DNA from: Pseudozyma flocculosa PF-1
Taxonomy: Eukaryota > Basidiomycota > Ustilaginomycetes > Ustilaginales > Ustilaginaceae
DNA length: 55,814 bases
NCBI RefSeq assembly: GCF_000417875.1
Contig: NW_006920887.1
Span: forward strand, 33,832-89,645
Reading direction: 5' to 3'
Part shown: positions 10,787 through 20,706 of the stretch, piece after piece
Layout of the letters: each line of letters opens with the position of its first letter
How positions within the stretch are numbered: the stretch's first letter is position 1
Translations under genes and position numbers: made by a program
Notes under the pieces: generated by a model
What the model was told of the DNA's origin: nothing
Databases searched by the model: none
Seen by the model: only the letters and a program-made list of their open reading frames with translations

Positions 10787-13700
10787 CTAAGCGCATCGGA
10801 AGCTCTTCCATGCCTCTGGGCCCGTCGTGGGGCCTTTTCCGTCGTACCGCGCCACCTGGGGCCAGGGACAGTGGAGGCGCGTGAGGCGTACGCCGCGGTC
10901 AAAGCTCTCAAAGCGGGTGGGGATGAGGTCCGAGTCTGCCGGTTTCTTACCGCCGTCGACGGGCAGCACAATCGACTTGGAGTCGTAGCCCGCTCCGATC
11001 TGGTAGGTCGGTTTCAGGCCGCGTTCGGTCCAGGCCAGCAGCGAGAGGACCATGTCGTGCTTGGTGTCGAAACGCAGCGGTCGGTTACCCGCGTCGTTCT
11101 GCGTAGGCCCGCCAAAATGCCACGCACCCGGTCCGTCCCGGCAGTGGTCCATGCCCGGGATCGTGTACAGCAGGTACTGGTCCCGCACCCGCTCCTCGCC
11201 CCCGTTGGCCGGGTCCGACAGCACCGAGCGGTAGTAGTCGATGCTCGGGATCGGGTTGATCTGCAGGTCGACGAGCCCGTGATAGTGCATGATCTTGCCC
11301 CCCTGCGTCGCCGCCTTGGCCTCGCCGCCGCCGCCCAGGTAGGCCGAGAGATCGGTCAGGGCAAAGTTCGAGTTGCCGACATTGAGCCGGCGCGCGTACT
11401 CGACGTCGGCGATGTGGAAGCCGCCGCCGTCGCTGCCGTTCGAGTAGGCCAGGTCGGTGTCGTTGTGCGTCTTGCCCTGCACCGCCAGCTGGTACCACTC
11501 GATGGCCTTGAGCGCCGTGTTCTTGTACCGCTCCGCCGAGCCCTCGGAGCCGAGCTGTGCACGAGGGAGGTGGCGGCCAGAGGGGAGGGGGGACAGGACA
11601 AAGACAGCCAAGGGACGAGCCAAGAGTCAGCGGACGGATCGACGCGATGATGTGCGATTCAAAGGATCGAATCGGACCGGCTTGGCTCCGCTGCACGCGT
11701 CCTCCGGCCCGGTCACCGACGACTCACCGGCCAACCAGGGTAGAAGGCCTGGCCATCGTACTTCCAGTCCTCGAAGATTTTGCGCAGGTTGTCGACCTGG
11801 AGCTGGGTGAAGCACACCTTGTCGTCGTCCGAGTAGCGTCCGCCGCCGCCGCACTGGATGGCGCGGCGGAAGTCGAGGCGGCACTTCCACGGCTCGGTGA
11901 GGATGCCGTCGCGCACGCCGTCGAGCGCGTCGCACTGCTCCAGCACGGCCTCGTGGAACGGGCCGCCAAAGATGGTGGCATTAAAGACGCCGTCGCCCGC
12001 CGAGCCGGCGCGGTGCGTCTTGGCCAGCTCGAGCTGCGCAAAGTTGGTGTCCGAGAAGCGCAGCGAGGGCGCGCCAATCAGCGCACCGTCCCACTTGGGG
12101 CCGACCATCTGGAGCGCGCTGAAGGCCGAGCCGCCGCCGTTGGACGCGCCAAAGAGGTAGCTGTAGACGCGCTGGCCGCACGCGGCGGCAGGCAGAGGCC
12201 GCCTGGCCCGCTTGGCGAGCGTCTGGCGGGCGTCGCTGTCGTCGTCGTTGTCGCCGCTCGAGGACTTGAAGTCGTCCATCTGGCCCTGGCCCTGCCCGTC
12301 GTCGCCGCCATCGCACTTGGCCGGCACGCGCACGCCGCTGGTGGGTCCGTAAAAGAGGTCGACGACCTGCTGCGACAGCTCCGTGGTGACGTACTGGGAG
12401 CGGTAGGACCAGTCCTTGATCGTCTCGACGCGCTGCGGGCCGACGACCCACTTGACCTCGGACGTGGCGCTAAAGTGGCCCGCGTTGCTGCCGCTGACGG
12501 CGAAGCCGTAGCGCGCCAGCAGCTGCTTGAGGTCCGGCAGCGGCACAAAGCCGCGCTGGCCGCCGTTGTTGATGTGCACCTTGCGGCCGTTCCAGCCGGT
12601 GCCCTTGCCGAGCACCTCGTCGCCGTCGAGGCACGAGTCGTGGTCGTCAGCGTGGCCGTCAGCGTGGCTGCCAGCATGGCCGTGGCCGCCGCCGCCATTG
12701 CCGCTGCTGCTTGCCTCGTGTCCGTTGGCGCGCTTCTTGACACGGCGCAAGGCGGGCGGCGAGGCGGCACCGTCCTGCGGGACCGTGGCGCCCTTGGCCT
12801 TGAGCTGCTCGGCCGGAGCCGTCTTCTGGTCGGCTGGGCTGGAGGCTGAGACGCCCGACTTTTGCTTGGGGTCTGTCGACGACTCGCCAGCCTGCTGCTG
12901 GATGGGCTGCTTTTCGCCAGCGGTACCGTTGGCCTCGGATCCGTCCTTGGCCGCAGTCCCAGTCTCGGTGCCGCCGGTGGCGTTGCCAGGGTCGTCGCTG
13001 GTGGGCTTGGATGCGTCGCCGTCGGCGGGCTTGTCGGTCGCGCCGCCGGCGTCGTCCTTGGACGTCGACTTGGTCTTGGCCGGCTTGGTCTCGTTGAATC
13101 CGAGCGGGACCTGGACCAGCTGTCCCTGGCTGTTGATGTAGATGGGGGTCGAGTTTGTGGGGAAGTCGCTCTGGTTGAAGGGCACGAGGGGCGACCCGGG
13201 CACCATCCTGACGGGCAGCCAGACCTCAAACAGGGTCTCGGTGAGCTGGCTGGTGCGCACGACGGCGCCGAACCTGCAAAAGGGGGGCAGGCCGCCGAGG
13301 GGCCGGTGGTTGGCGAGCTCGGGCGTCATCCTGCCGTAGGCATCCTCGCGCGACAGGTCAATGTCCGGGCCGACGAGCTTGAGGATGTCGGGCACCTTTG
13401 TGGCCACGGTGGCGTTGATGATGCCGGCGGGGTAGGTCTGGACGAGGAGCTCGAGCGACGGGTTGGAGCCGCCCGGGTAGTAGTGGCCGAAGCTGGAGCC
13501 CTGCTTGATGCTGTAGCCCTTGGCCAGGCGCGGGAACGAGGCGCCGAGCCAGGAGCAGTACTTGGCGGCGTACTCGCCTTCCTCGACGACGTACTGGCCC
13601 TTGGTCGGGGTGAAGCCGGTGATGTCGGGCGTGAGGTAGGGCAGGTTGACGGGCGGGTTGGCGGGCGGGTTGGCGGGCGGGTTGGCAGGCAGGTCGGCGG

Positions 13701-13791
13701 GGGCGGCGCCGGTGTCGGAAACGGCGGCGGCAGCGAGTGCGCCGAGCCAGAGGGGTGCCCATAGGACGAGGGCGAGCAAGATCCTGGCCAT
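10787..13791 (-). CDS. secreted tannase/feruloyl esterase family protein
   Basis: Predicted extracellular serine esterase acting on phenolic esters (gallate or feruloyl type). Exons are 11728-13791 and 10787-11554, giving 943 aa; the intron donor GTGAGT is at 11727 and the acceptor CAG at 11555-11557. The ATG at 13791 starts a signal peptide (hydrophobic residues 3-22), followed by NPPA repeats. The fold is split by insertions: FEVWLPV at about 188-194, a Ser/Thr/Lys/Gly linker of roughly 200 residues, then WNGR at about 400; a second acidic insert covers about 494-530. The catalytic Ser550 is in GASNGGGSA, Asp784 in HGLVD, and His825 in GMDHC. The usual Cys before the Ser is Ala549, although the His-adjacent Cys826 is kept. 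Dibasic sites (VKKR about 351-354, KRARR about 527-531) flank the core like Kex2 sites. Family tannases are about 500-600 aa, so this is unusually long. Substrate is unknown. Confidence 0.88.
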
Positions 13792-13969
13792 GGTGGGCCG
13801 GGGACGAGAAAAGGAGCGGAGGGGGGCAGCCGTGCGTGACGGCGGCAGTGGTCGAAGCTTGGGGTTCAGCAGAGGGGGGAGCAAAGCGGGGAAGGAGGGG
13901 CGGGAGGGATGGTCGTTGGAGGAGCAAAAGACGGAGCGGGGCAATCGAGGGCCACAGAGGCTAGCCGGT

Positions 13970-13976
13970 CTTATAG
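13970..13976 (-). promoter_or_regulatory. TATA-like element of the tannase gene
   Basis: The minus strand reads CTATAAG about 180 bases upstream of the tannase ATG, a plausible core promoter position given a leader of about 150 bases. Inference from sequence and spacing only. Confidence 0.5.
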
Positions 13977-14291
13977 GGCGCGGTCCGAGGCGCAGGCCGG
14001 ACTGTGAGTGACGGCGAGTGGGGGCGACAAGACGAGAGGAGGTGAGAGAGGGGGGCGACAAGACGAGACTGGCGAAAGCGGCGATAAAGTGGGGGATGGC
14101 AACAGCGATGGTGTGAGCAATGGCGCAAGGGCTGAGAAAGGCGGCCAGATGCTGGCAGACGATGCGGTCAACTGAGCCAGGGGACCAGCAATATGATGCG
14201 TGCGGGTGGCAAGTGCGAGGGCGGGAGCTCGAGAATGACCGAGGTTGCAGCAGCGCGACGGGGCGAGAGGATGGTGGCGCAAGGACGGGTC

Positions 14292-14366
14292 GTAATGAGG
14301 TGCAGAGGGTGACGTCGAACGGGTCAATTGCCGATGTAATGAGGTGCAGAGGGTGACGCCGAACGG
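14292..14366 (-). repeat. 31-base direct repeat pair with TGACG in the tannase upstream region
   Basis: Two copies (14292-14322 and 14336-14366) differ at one base and are separated by 13 bases. Each contains GTGACG; the first copy forms TGACGTCG, close to the CRE/ATF palindrome TGACGTCA, the second has TGACGCCG. They lie about 500-575 bases upstream of the tannase ATG. A regulatory role is inferred. Confidence 0.6.
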
Positions 14367-15505
14367 AAGAGCTAGCCGGCTTTGGTGGGTTGGGTGGGGC
14401 GGTGGGTGAGTCGTTTCGGTCGGTCGTGGGTCGGAGCGAGGAAGGGTGGTACTGGCGATTCGGGGGGGTGACGGCGTCGAGCGAGGATATCGACCGACGG
14501 GGACGACGGGCGAGTGGAGCAGCGCGGGCCGGAGAGGGAGTAGTGAGGGTGGCGTCGTGGATCTCAAAGGCACGGGTGAGAGTGCCGGTGCCGGTGCAGG
14601 ACCGAGTATGCGCCGAGTACGTCGGTCTGCCCCCTCTGTCCCGCTGGTGGGTGGGTGGTGATTGCGCCTCGATCTGCAAAGAGAGAGAGGGAGAGGAGAG
14701 GCTAGGTGAGTAGGGTGCGGATGATGGATGATGGTGGGTGGGAAAGACGTCGTTGGAGCCCCCTCGTCCCCCTCGACTCACTTCACTTGACGCTAGCCCC
14801 GCCTGCCTGCCTGCCTGCCTGCCTGCCAGCCAGGCTGCCTGCTCGACGAGACCGAGGTCAGTCCGAGGCGAGTAGGCTGTAGGTACTGTATGGGTGCAAA
14901 GACGCACGCACCCACGTACCGCGGCGTCGTTTAGGCTAGGCGACGGTAGCGCCAATTGGGCCATCTCGGTTGCCTCGCCTTGCCTTGCCTTGGCTTGCCT
15001 TGCCTTGCCAGGGTGTCTGTCAAAAGGCGAGGCGAGGCGAGACGACAAGGGACCAACAAGCAAGCAAGCAAGCAGGCAAGAGGTATGTAGGCAGGGGGTC
15101 GTGTCGATCCCTCGTTGCCCTAGCCTCGCCCTGTCATGCGGAAATCGACGTGGGGCAGCGCGTTCGTTGCGGATGTAGAAGCAGGCACGAGCGCAGGAGC
15201 AAGCAGGCAAACCAGGGCAGGGCAGGGCGAGACCCAACACCGCACCGCACCTGCCTGCCTGCCCAGCTGAGCCACGCGCGACCACGACCACGGCCACGGA
15301 CACCAACACCATCCATCGGCCCAGGCAACACGACACGACACGACACGACACCAACGCCAACCGCCCTGCTCGCATCACGCCACGCCACGCCACGCCACGT
15401 CACGCCACCGACACCACACCAGACAAAGAGCTGCGAAACGACCACATCGACTACTGTCCATTGCATCCAAACGCTAACGCACGCCCTTCCGCCCGCCAGC
15501 GCCGC

Positions 15506-18500
15506 CTAAAACTCATCGACCGTGGGGCGAAACGAGATGACGTCCATGCAGGTGCGCTCGCCGCGCTTGCAGAGCACCACGACCTGGTCGTTGTAGTAGC
15601 TCACCTTCCACACCTGCTCGCACGGCTCGCACACGTCGCGGATGTAGCGGCCCGTGGCGAAGTCCCACAGCTTGACCCGCCCGTCGTTGCCGCCCGTGAT
15701 AATGTAGCGCTCGTCAAACTGCAGGCAGGTGACCGAGTTGTCGTGCGCGCACAGCCGGTGCACGCACTCAAACGTCTCGAGCGAAAAGACGATGACGCGC
15801 CCGTCGGAGCCGCCCGTGACGAGCATCTTGTCCGTCAGCTGCAGCTGCCCCACGAGCGACGTGTGGCCCTGGAACAGCGCAACGCACTCGCCCGAAGACA
15901 CCGACCACACCCGCACCGTCGAGTCGAGCGAGCCCGTCGCAACCCGCTCCCCGTCGAAAGCGACGGCGTAGATCTGGTGGATGTGGCCCCGCAGCAGCCG
16001 CAGGCACTCGCCCGTGTCGACGTCCCACACCCGGCAGTTGCAGTCGTAGCTGCCCGACGCCACCCGGTTGCCCGCCACCTCCATGCACCTCACGCTGTGC
16101 TGGTGGCCCGCCAGCAGGTGCACGTGCTCGCCCCGCGCAATGTCCCACACCCGCAGCGTAGAGTCGCGGCTGCCCGACACGGCAATCGGTCGCCCCTCGA
16201 GCACCTTGAGGCACCGCGTCGTCGACGTGTGCCCGGACAGCACGTACCGGCACTCGCCCGTGCCCAGGTCCCACACCCGCACGTCGCGATCGCAGCCGCC
16301 GCTCACCACGATGGCGTCCTCGTTGCCGTAGCCCCCGACGCTGCCGCACGGGTTGCCCAGCCCGACGGCGTTGCCCCCGAGCTCGGCCATCGACGGCATC
16401 GCACCGCGCCCGGCTTGGCCCGCACCGCTCCGGTTGCGCTCAATCTCGTCGGCCACGTACGACGGCACCTNNNNNNNNNNNNNNNNNNNNNNNNNNNNNN
16501 NNNNNNNNNNNNNNNNNNNNNNNNNNNNNNNNNNNNNNNNNNNNNNNNNNNNNNNNNNNNNNNNNNNNNNNNNNNNNNNNNNNNNNNNNNNNNNNNNNNN
16601 NNNNNNNNNNNNNNNNNNNNNNNNNNNNNNNNNNNNNNNNNNNNNNNNNNNNNNNNNNNNNNNNNNNNNNNNNNNNNNNNNNNNNNNNNNNNNNNNNNNN
16701 NNNNNNNNNNNNNNNNNNNNNNNNNNNNNNNNNNNNNNNNNNNNNNNNNNNNNNNNNNNNNNNNNNNNNNNNNNNNNNNNNNNNNNNNNNNNNNNNNNNN
16801 NNNNNNNNNNNNNNNNNNNNNNNNNNNNNNNNNNNNNNNNNNNNNNNNNNNNNNNNNNNNNNNNNNNNNNNNNNNNNNNNNNNNNNNNNNNNNNNNNNNN
16901 NNNNNNNNNNNNNNNNNNNNNNNNNNNNNNNNNNNNNNNNNNNNNNNNNNNNNNNNNNNNNNNNNNNNNNNNNNNNNNNNNNNNNNNNNNNNNNNNNNNN
17001 NNNNNNNNNNNNNNNNNNNNNNNNNNNNNNNNNNNNNNNNNNNNNNNNNNNNNNNNNNNNNNNNNNNNNNNNNNNNNNNNNNNNNNNNNNNNNNNNNNNN
17101 NNNNNNNNNNNNNNNNNNNNNNNNNNNNNNNNNNNNNNNNNNNNNNNNNNNNNNNNNNNNNNNNNNNNNNNNNNNNNNNNNNNNNNNNNNNNNNNNNNNN
17201 NNNNNNNNNNNNNNNNNNNNNNNNNNNNNNNNNNNNNCGCCCTGGCCGTCCTCGGGGTCCGTGACGACCATCGTCGGCTTGCCCGACGCCGCCCGCCGCT
17301 TCTTGCCCGTGCGGCTGACGAGCGTGAGGCACCAGACGCCGCTCTCGTGGCCCAGCAGCGTCTGCGAGTAGAGGCCGGTCTCGGCGTCGAAGACGTGGAT
17401 CTTGGAGTTGGCCATGCCCACCACGATCCACTCGCTGTCGATGGCCAGGCTCGTCACGACGGCGCCCGCGTCCGACGACTCGTGCTTGGTCTGAAAGCGC
17501 CCGCCTCGCATCCAGTTGGACTCTGCAGGCGCGAGAATGTCATGCGGGAGGAGAGAGGGGGTGAGAGGGGGAGGGAGGGGGAGGGAGGGACCAGGTCAGT
17601 CGAGTGGCGCCTGGACGCCGCGATTCGCAGGGACAGGGCCGGACCAGGCCGGACAGAGGCACGCACCCGTCAGATAGGCCAGCTTGAAGTGGGTGCGGTA
17701 CGAGAACGGCCGCTGCTGCTGCTGCTGCTGCTGCTGCTGCGCGCCATCGTACTCGCCGGCATGTCCCAGCGTGGCAGACCGCAGCGAGTCGGCGGAGGCC
17801 TCATAGGGCCGTCCAAGGCCGAGCGGCTGCCCGTGGGCATCGACGGCCGGTGCCGAGCGGCGGCGCGCCTTTTTGCTCGAGCTGGGATCGTGCTGGCCTG
17901 ATGTCGACGCGACCGGATTGGCGCCGCCCTGGCCGTCCTCGATCGCGCTGCCGCCGCCAGCAGCCTGGGGCCATGAGCCGTCCAGCCTGGGCGCCGTCGG
18001 CGTGGCCATGGCGGCCGTCCTACCTGGCACGAGCAGATCGTGACGCGACGAGCGACTGCCACTGCCGCTGCCACTGCCACTCGCCTCGGCGGAAGACTGG
18101 GAGGTAGAGAAGCGGTTCGTCGGCGAGTCGTAGGCCGGAATCTGGGGCAGCCCCTGGCGAAGGGCGGCGGTGAGCGGGTTGGGCGAACGTGGCAGCGGGT
18201 CCAGCGACGGCGTCTGGATGGGCGGTGCGGCAGAGGAGCCGGCGTCGACGGCCGCCATCTCGGTGTCGTCGGCGGATACGGCGGAAGAGGCCTGGCCCAC
18301 TTCGACGGCAGAGGACAGGCCGAGGCCGAGGCCCGTGGCGCCCGACGTCGAGGTCTGCGAGCCGGATGCGGCGGGGCCCGCCGAGCCACTGGCGCGCGGA
18401 TCTTGCCAGTTACGGAGGCGGTCGAGGCGGCCCGAGGGCGTGCGGTAGGCGCTGCTGATGGCGTGGGCCGGTGCCGAGATGCGTGCGGCATTGGCGGCGG

Positions 18501-19677
18501 CGCCAGCACTGGTGCTCGAGGCGGCGCCGGCAGCTGAAGGCCCAGCACCAAGCCAGCCGAGGTTCGACGACGACGACGACGACGACGACGATGCACTCGG
18601 GTGGTCGTCGGGTTGTCCGGCGGCATTTGCCGAACCGAAGACGTTGCTGCTGCCGCGCCTGCTGCTGCTGGTGATGGCCTGCGTGGAGGCGGATGGCTGC
18701 GGCAGTTGCTCGTCGTCCTCGTCCATGCCCTGCGTTTCGGCAGCATCGCTGCGGGCCGCCGTCGCCCTACCGTCGCCGTACCGCTCTCGGCTTTCTTCGG
18801 CGACAATCTCCTCGAGCTGGGCGTAGAAGGCCTTGTCGGCATCGCTCATCTGGTCGGCGAGGTTGCCGCCGCCGTCGTCCTGCTTGCTGAGGAAGAGGTC
18901 GTGGAGGGTGCGGAGCTCGTGGAGCGCATTCGAAGGGTCGAGTCCCCTGGCGCGGTAGCGCTGGTAGAGCGAGGCGAGGACGGTGCTGTCGTCGTCGTCG
19001 TCGTCGTCGTCGTAGTCGGCCTCGGCCTCGGCCTCGCCGTCGGCGGTGGCTTCGGACAGGGGCATGAGGCGGGACGAGGGCGGGGCGAATCGAGGCGTGG
19101 TCGCGGCGGTGCCGTGCGGGTGGTGGGGCTGGAGTCGGTCATCGAGGATGCTGATGCCGGCGGAGCTGCTGGCGCGCCGGCGGTAGCGATGCTTGAGGCA
19201 CATGGCCTTCCAGGTGTGCTCGTCGTTTACGAGGCTGCGCCAGAAGCGGCTGACGCGGCTCGCGCGTGCGAGCGTCTTTGGGTCGTCGATGAAGCTGAGG
19301 ATGTGCAGGCTGACCTCGATGGGGAGGGAGCTGAGGAAGTCGACCTTGAGGCGCGGGCCGAGCTCGGACGAGAGGTGGGCGAGCTCGCGGAGGTCAAAGA
19401 GGTCGACGAGGCCGGTGAGGAAGCGGTGGCGGGCGGACGAGGAGAGCTGGGGCAGGACGATGGAGAGGTGCTTGAGGAGAGGCTGCGGGTCGTTTGGGTC
19501 AAAGGAGAGCTGCGAGGCTGCCCTCGAGGATTGTGGTTGGCCGTTGCTGGCGCCGGGACCGACATGGTGCTGGGAGAGTGCGGAGGCGAGGCGGAGGTGG
19601 GCGTGGAGCTCTGGCTGGGGCGATGGAGCTGGTGTGGGCGGGCTGATGGCCCTGGGCGGTGGCGAGCCTGCGCTCAT
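15506..19677 (-). CDS. F-box/WD40 ubiquitin ligase subunit, Cdc4/Fbw7/Pop type (assembly gap inside)
   Basis: Substrate receptor of an SCF ubiquitin ligase: the F-box binds Skp1 and the WD40 propeller binds phosphorylated degrons, typically of cell-cycle regulators. Exon 1 is 17667-19677 and exon 2 starts at 17522 (CAG acceptor), rejoining as YLT-ESNWMRGG, the usual junction region in Cdc4 proteins. The F-box lies at about residues 113-160 (LPIEVSLHILSFIDDPKTL). A low-complexity Ser/Ala/Asp middle with a nine-Gln tract encoded by CAG/CTG repeats (about 17713-17739) follows, then WD repeats. A 767-base N gap (16471-17237) removes part of the first repeats; the downstream part has about seven WD units (for example GTGECRYVLSGHTSTTRCLK) and ends FRPTVDEF. 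The reading frames on either side of the gap are not in register, so the gap length is an estimate or hides an intron. Cdc4-type is secure; exact orthology is not. Confidence 0.92.
16471..17237. other. assembly gap (767 N)
   Basis: Run of undetermined bases inside the WD40-coding part of the Cdc4-like gene. The coding frame before the gap and that after it differ in register across 767 positions. Confidence 1.
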
Positions 19678-20000
19678 GGCTGGGCGGGCCCGTTGAAATT
19701 GCGGCGGCGGCGATGGGATGGCCAGGAGGGCGAGTGCGCGGCTAGATGTGGCGAGCAGAGGTGCTGATGATGGTGCTCAGGGGAATGACATGGGCGCAGT
19801 GCGGTCGCTGGGCCGGGGGGGTATGGTATCGAGTTTCGGGGGTGGTGGCGGCCCAAGCAGTCTGCGTGTCGAAGGAAAGAGGATGGCTGCGAATGCGACG
19901 AGGTGCGAAGTGTTGAGATGCGATGCGGTGCGGTGCGGTGCGGTGCGGTACGATGTGTTGCGGCGTGCGGTGGTGTCCAAAGTGAGGATGCGCGGTTCGA

Positions 20001-20070
20001 GGTGGTGGTGGTGGTGGTGGTGGTGGTGGTGGTGGTGGTGGTGGTGGTGGTGGTGGTGGTGGTGGTGGTG
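20001..20070. repeat. GGT trinucleotide run
   Basis: About 23 copies of GGT on the plus strand, that is CCA on the sense strand of the downstream Cdc4-like gene, about 330 bases before its ATG. Confidence 0.95.
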
Positions 20071-20156
20071 GGTGGGTGAGTGAGTCGAAGCGGGTGCCAC
20101 AGGCCAGGGCGAGCGAGCAGAGGGTTTAGGGCCCAGCGCCTCGCTCGGCCCTGGCA

Positions 20157-20227
20157 GCCAGCCAAGCCAGCCAAGCCAGCCAGGCCAGCCAGGCCAGCCA
20201 GGCCAGCCAGGCCAGCCAGGCCAGCCG
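20157..20227. repeat. 9-base tandem repeat, AGCCAGGCC unit
   Basis: About eight consecutive copies of AGCCAGGCC, the first two as AGCCAAGCC and the last degenerate. The same GCCAGGCC core appears as short clusters in many other spacers of the window. Confidence 0.9.
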
Positions 20228-20706
20228 GGCACGACGACGGCCCGCCGACCTGCGCCGCGACGCCGCACCCACTCTCAGGCTAGGCTCTTTTGCCACCCCC
20301 GGAGCCAGCGCAGGCTCGCTGCCAGCGCCGCACCGCACGCCTTTCGCCATCCTCGACGCCCTCCCTCTCTCAGCCGCACTGGCAGCCGACGCTGCGGCCT
20401 CACTCGTCGTCAATGGCAGTCGTTGCACAATACAAAAAGGGGGCGACAACCGCCGACGGGCGACGGGCGCTCCACAGGGTCAAAGCGTGTCGCCGCATCA
20501 AGCAGGGCCCACCGACGCGCCACGCGGCCCCGTTGCCACCATCCCCTAGCACCGTCGCACGGATGTAGCATGACATACTGAAGCCGCACCCCGCTCGTCC
20601 TCGCCGCACCATCTAGCTAACCTGCCTCACTCGCGCCATGCCAGCGGCAGCGGCCCCGACAACGGAGACCTCGAGGACCAGCCTCGGGATCGACGCCTCT
20701 TTGCCC

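Larger units (their letters stand above)
13792..15505. other. tannase upstream region and 3' flank of the Cdc4-like gene
   Basis: This 1.7 kb spacer carries the tannase promoter on its left part: a TATA-like CTATAAG (minus strand, 13970-13976) about 180 bases before the ATG, 17-base direct repeats at 14021-14037 and 14052-14068, and 31-base direct repeats at 14292-14322 and 14336-14366. The right part holds GCCT/TGCC repeats near 14805-14830 and 14985-15010, and pentamer repeats CACGA at about 15329-15351 and CACGC at about 15375-15400. The open frame continuing upstream from the tannase ATG across this region has no coding character. Confidence 0.65.
19678..20706. other. upstream region of the Cdc4-like gene, repeat-rich
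   Basis: This 1 kb spacer lies between two minus-strand genes. It holds GCGGT pentamers near 19922-19950, a 70-base GGT run at 20001-20070 (CCA in the sense of the Cdc4-like gene) and a 9-base tandem repeat at 20157-20227. Nothing coding was seen. Confidence 0.7.

Noticed and set aside
13792..15393. A 5' extension of the tannase frame by more than 500 codons
   Set aside because: The open frame continues upstream of the ATG at 13791, but the translation is Arg/Ser/Pro-rich low complexity, crosses a TATA-like box and direct repeats, and would bury an excellent signal peptide.
20157..20227. CRISPR-like repeat array
   Set aside because: Units are only 9 bases and directly contiguous without spacers, and the window is eukaryotic; this is a tandem microsatellite.
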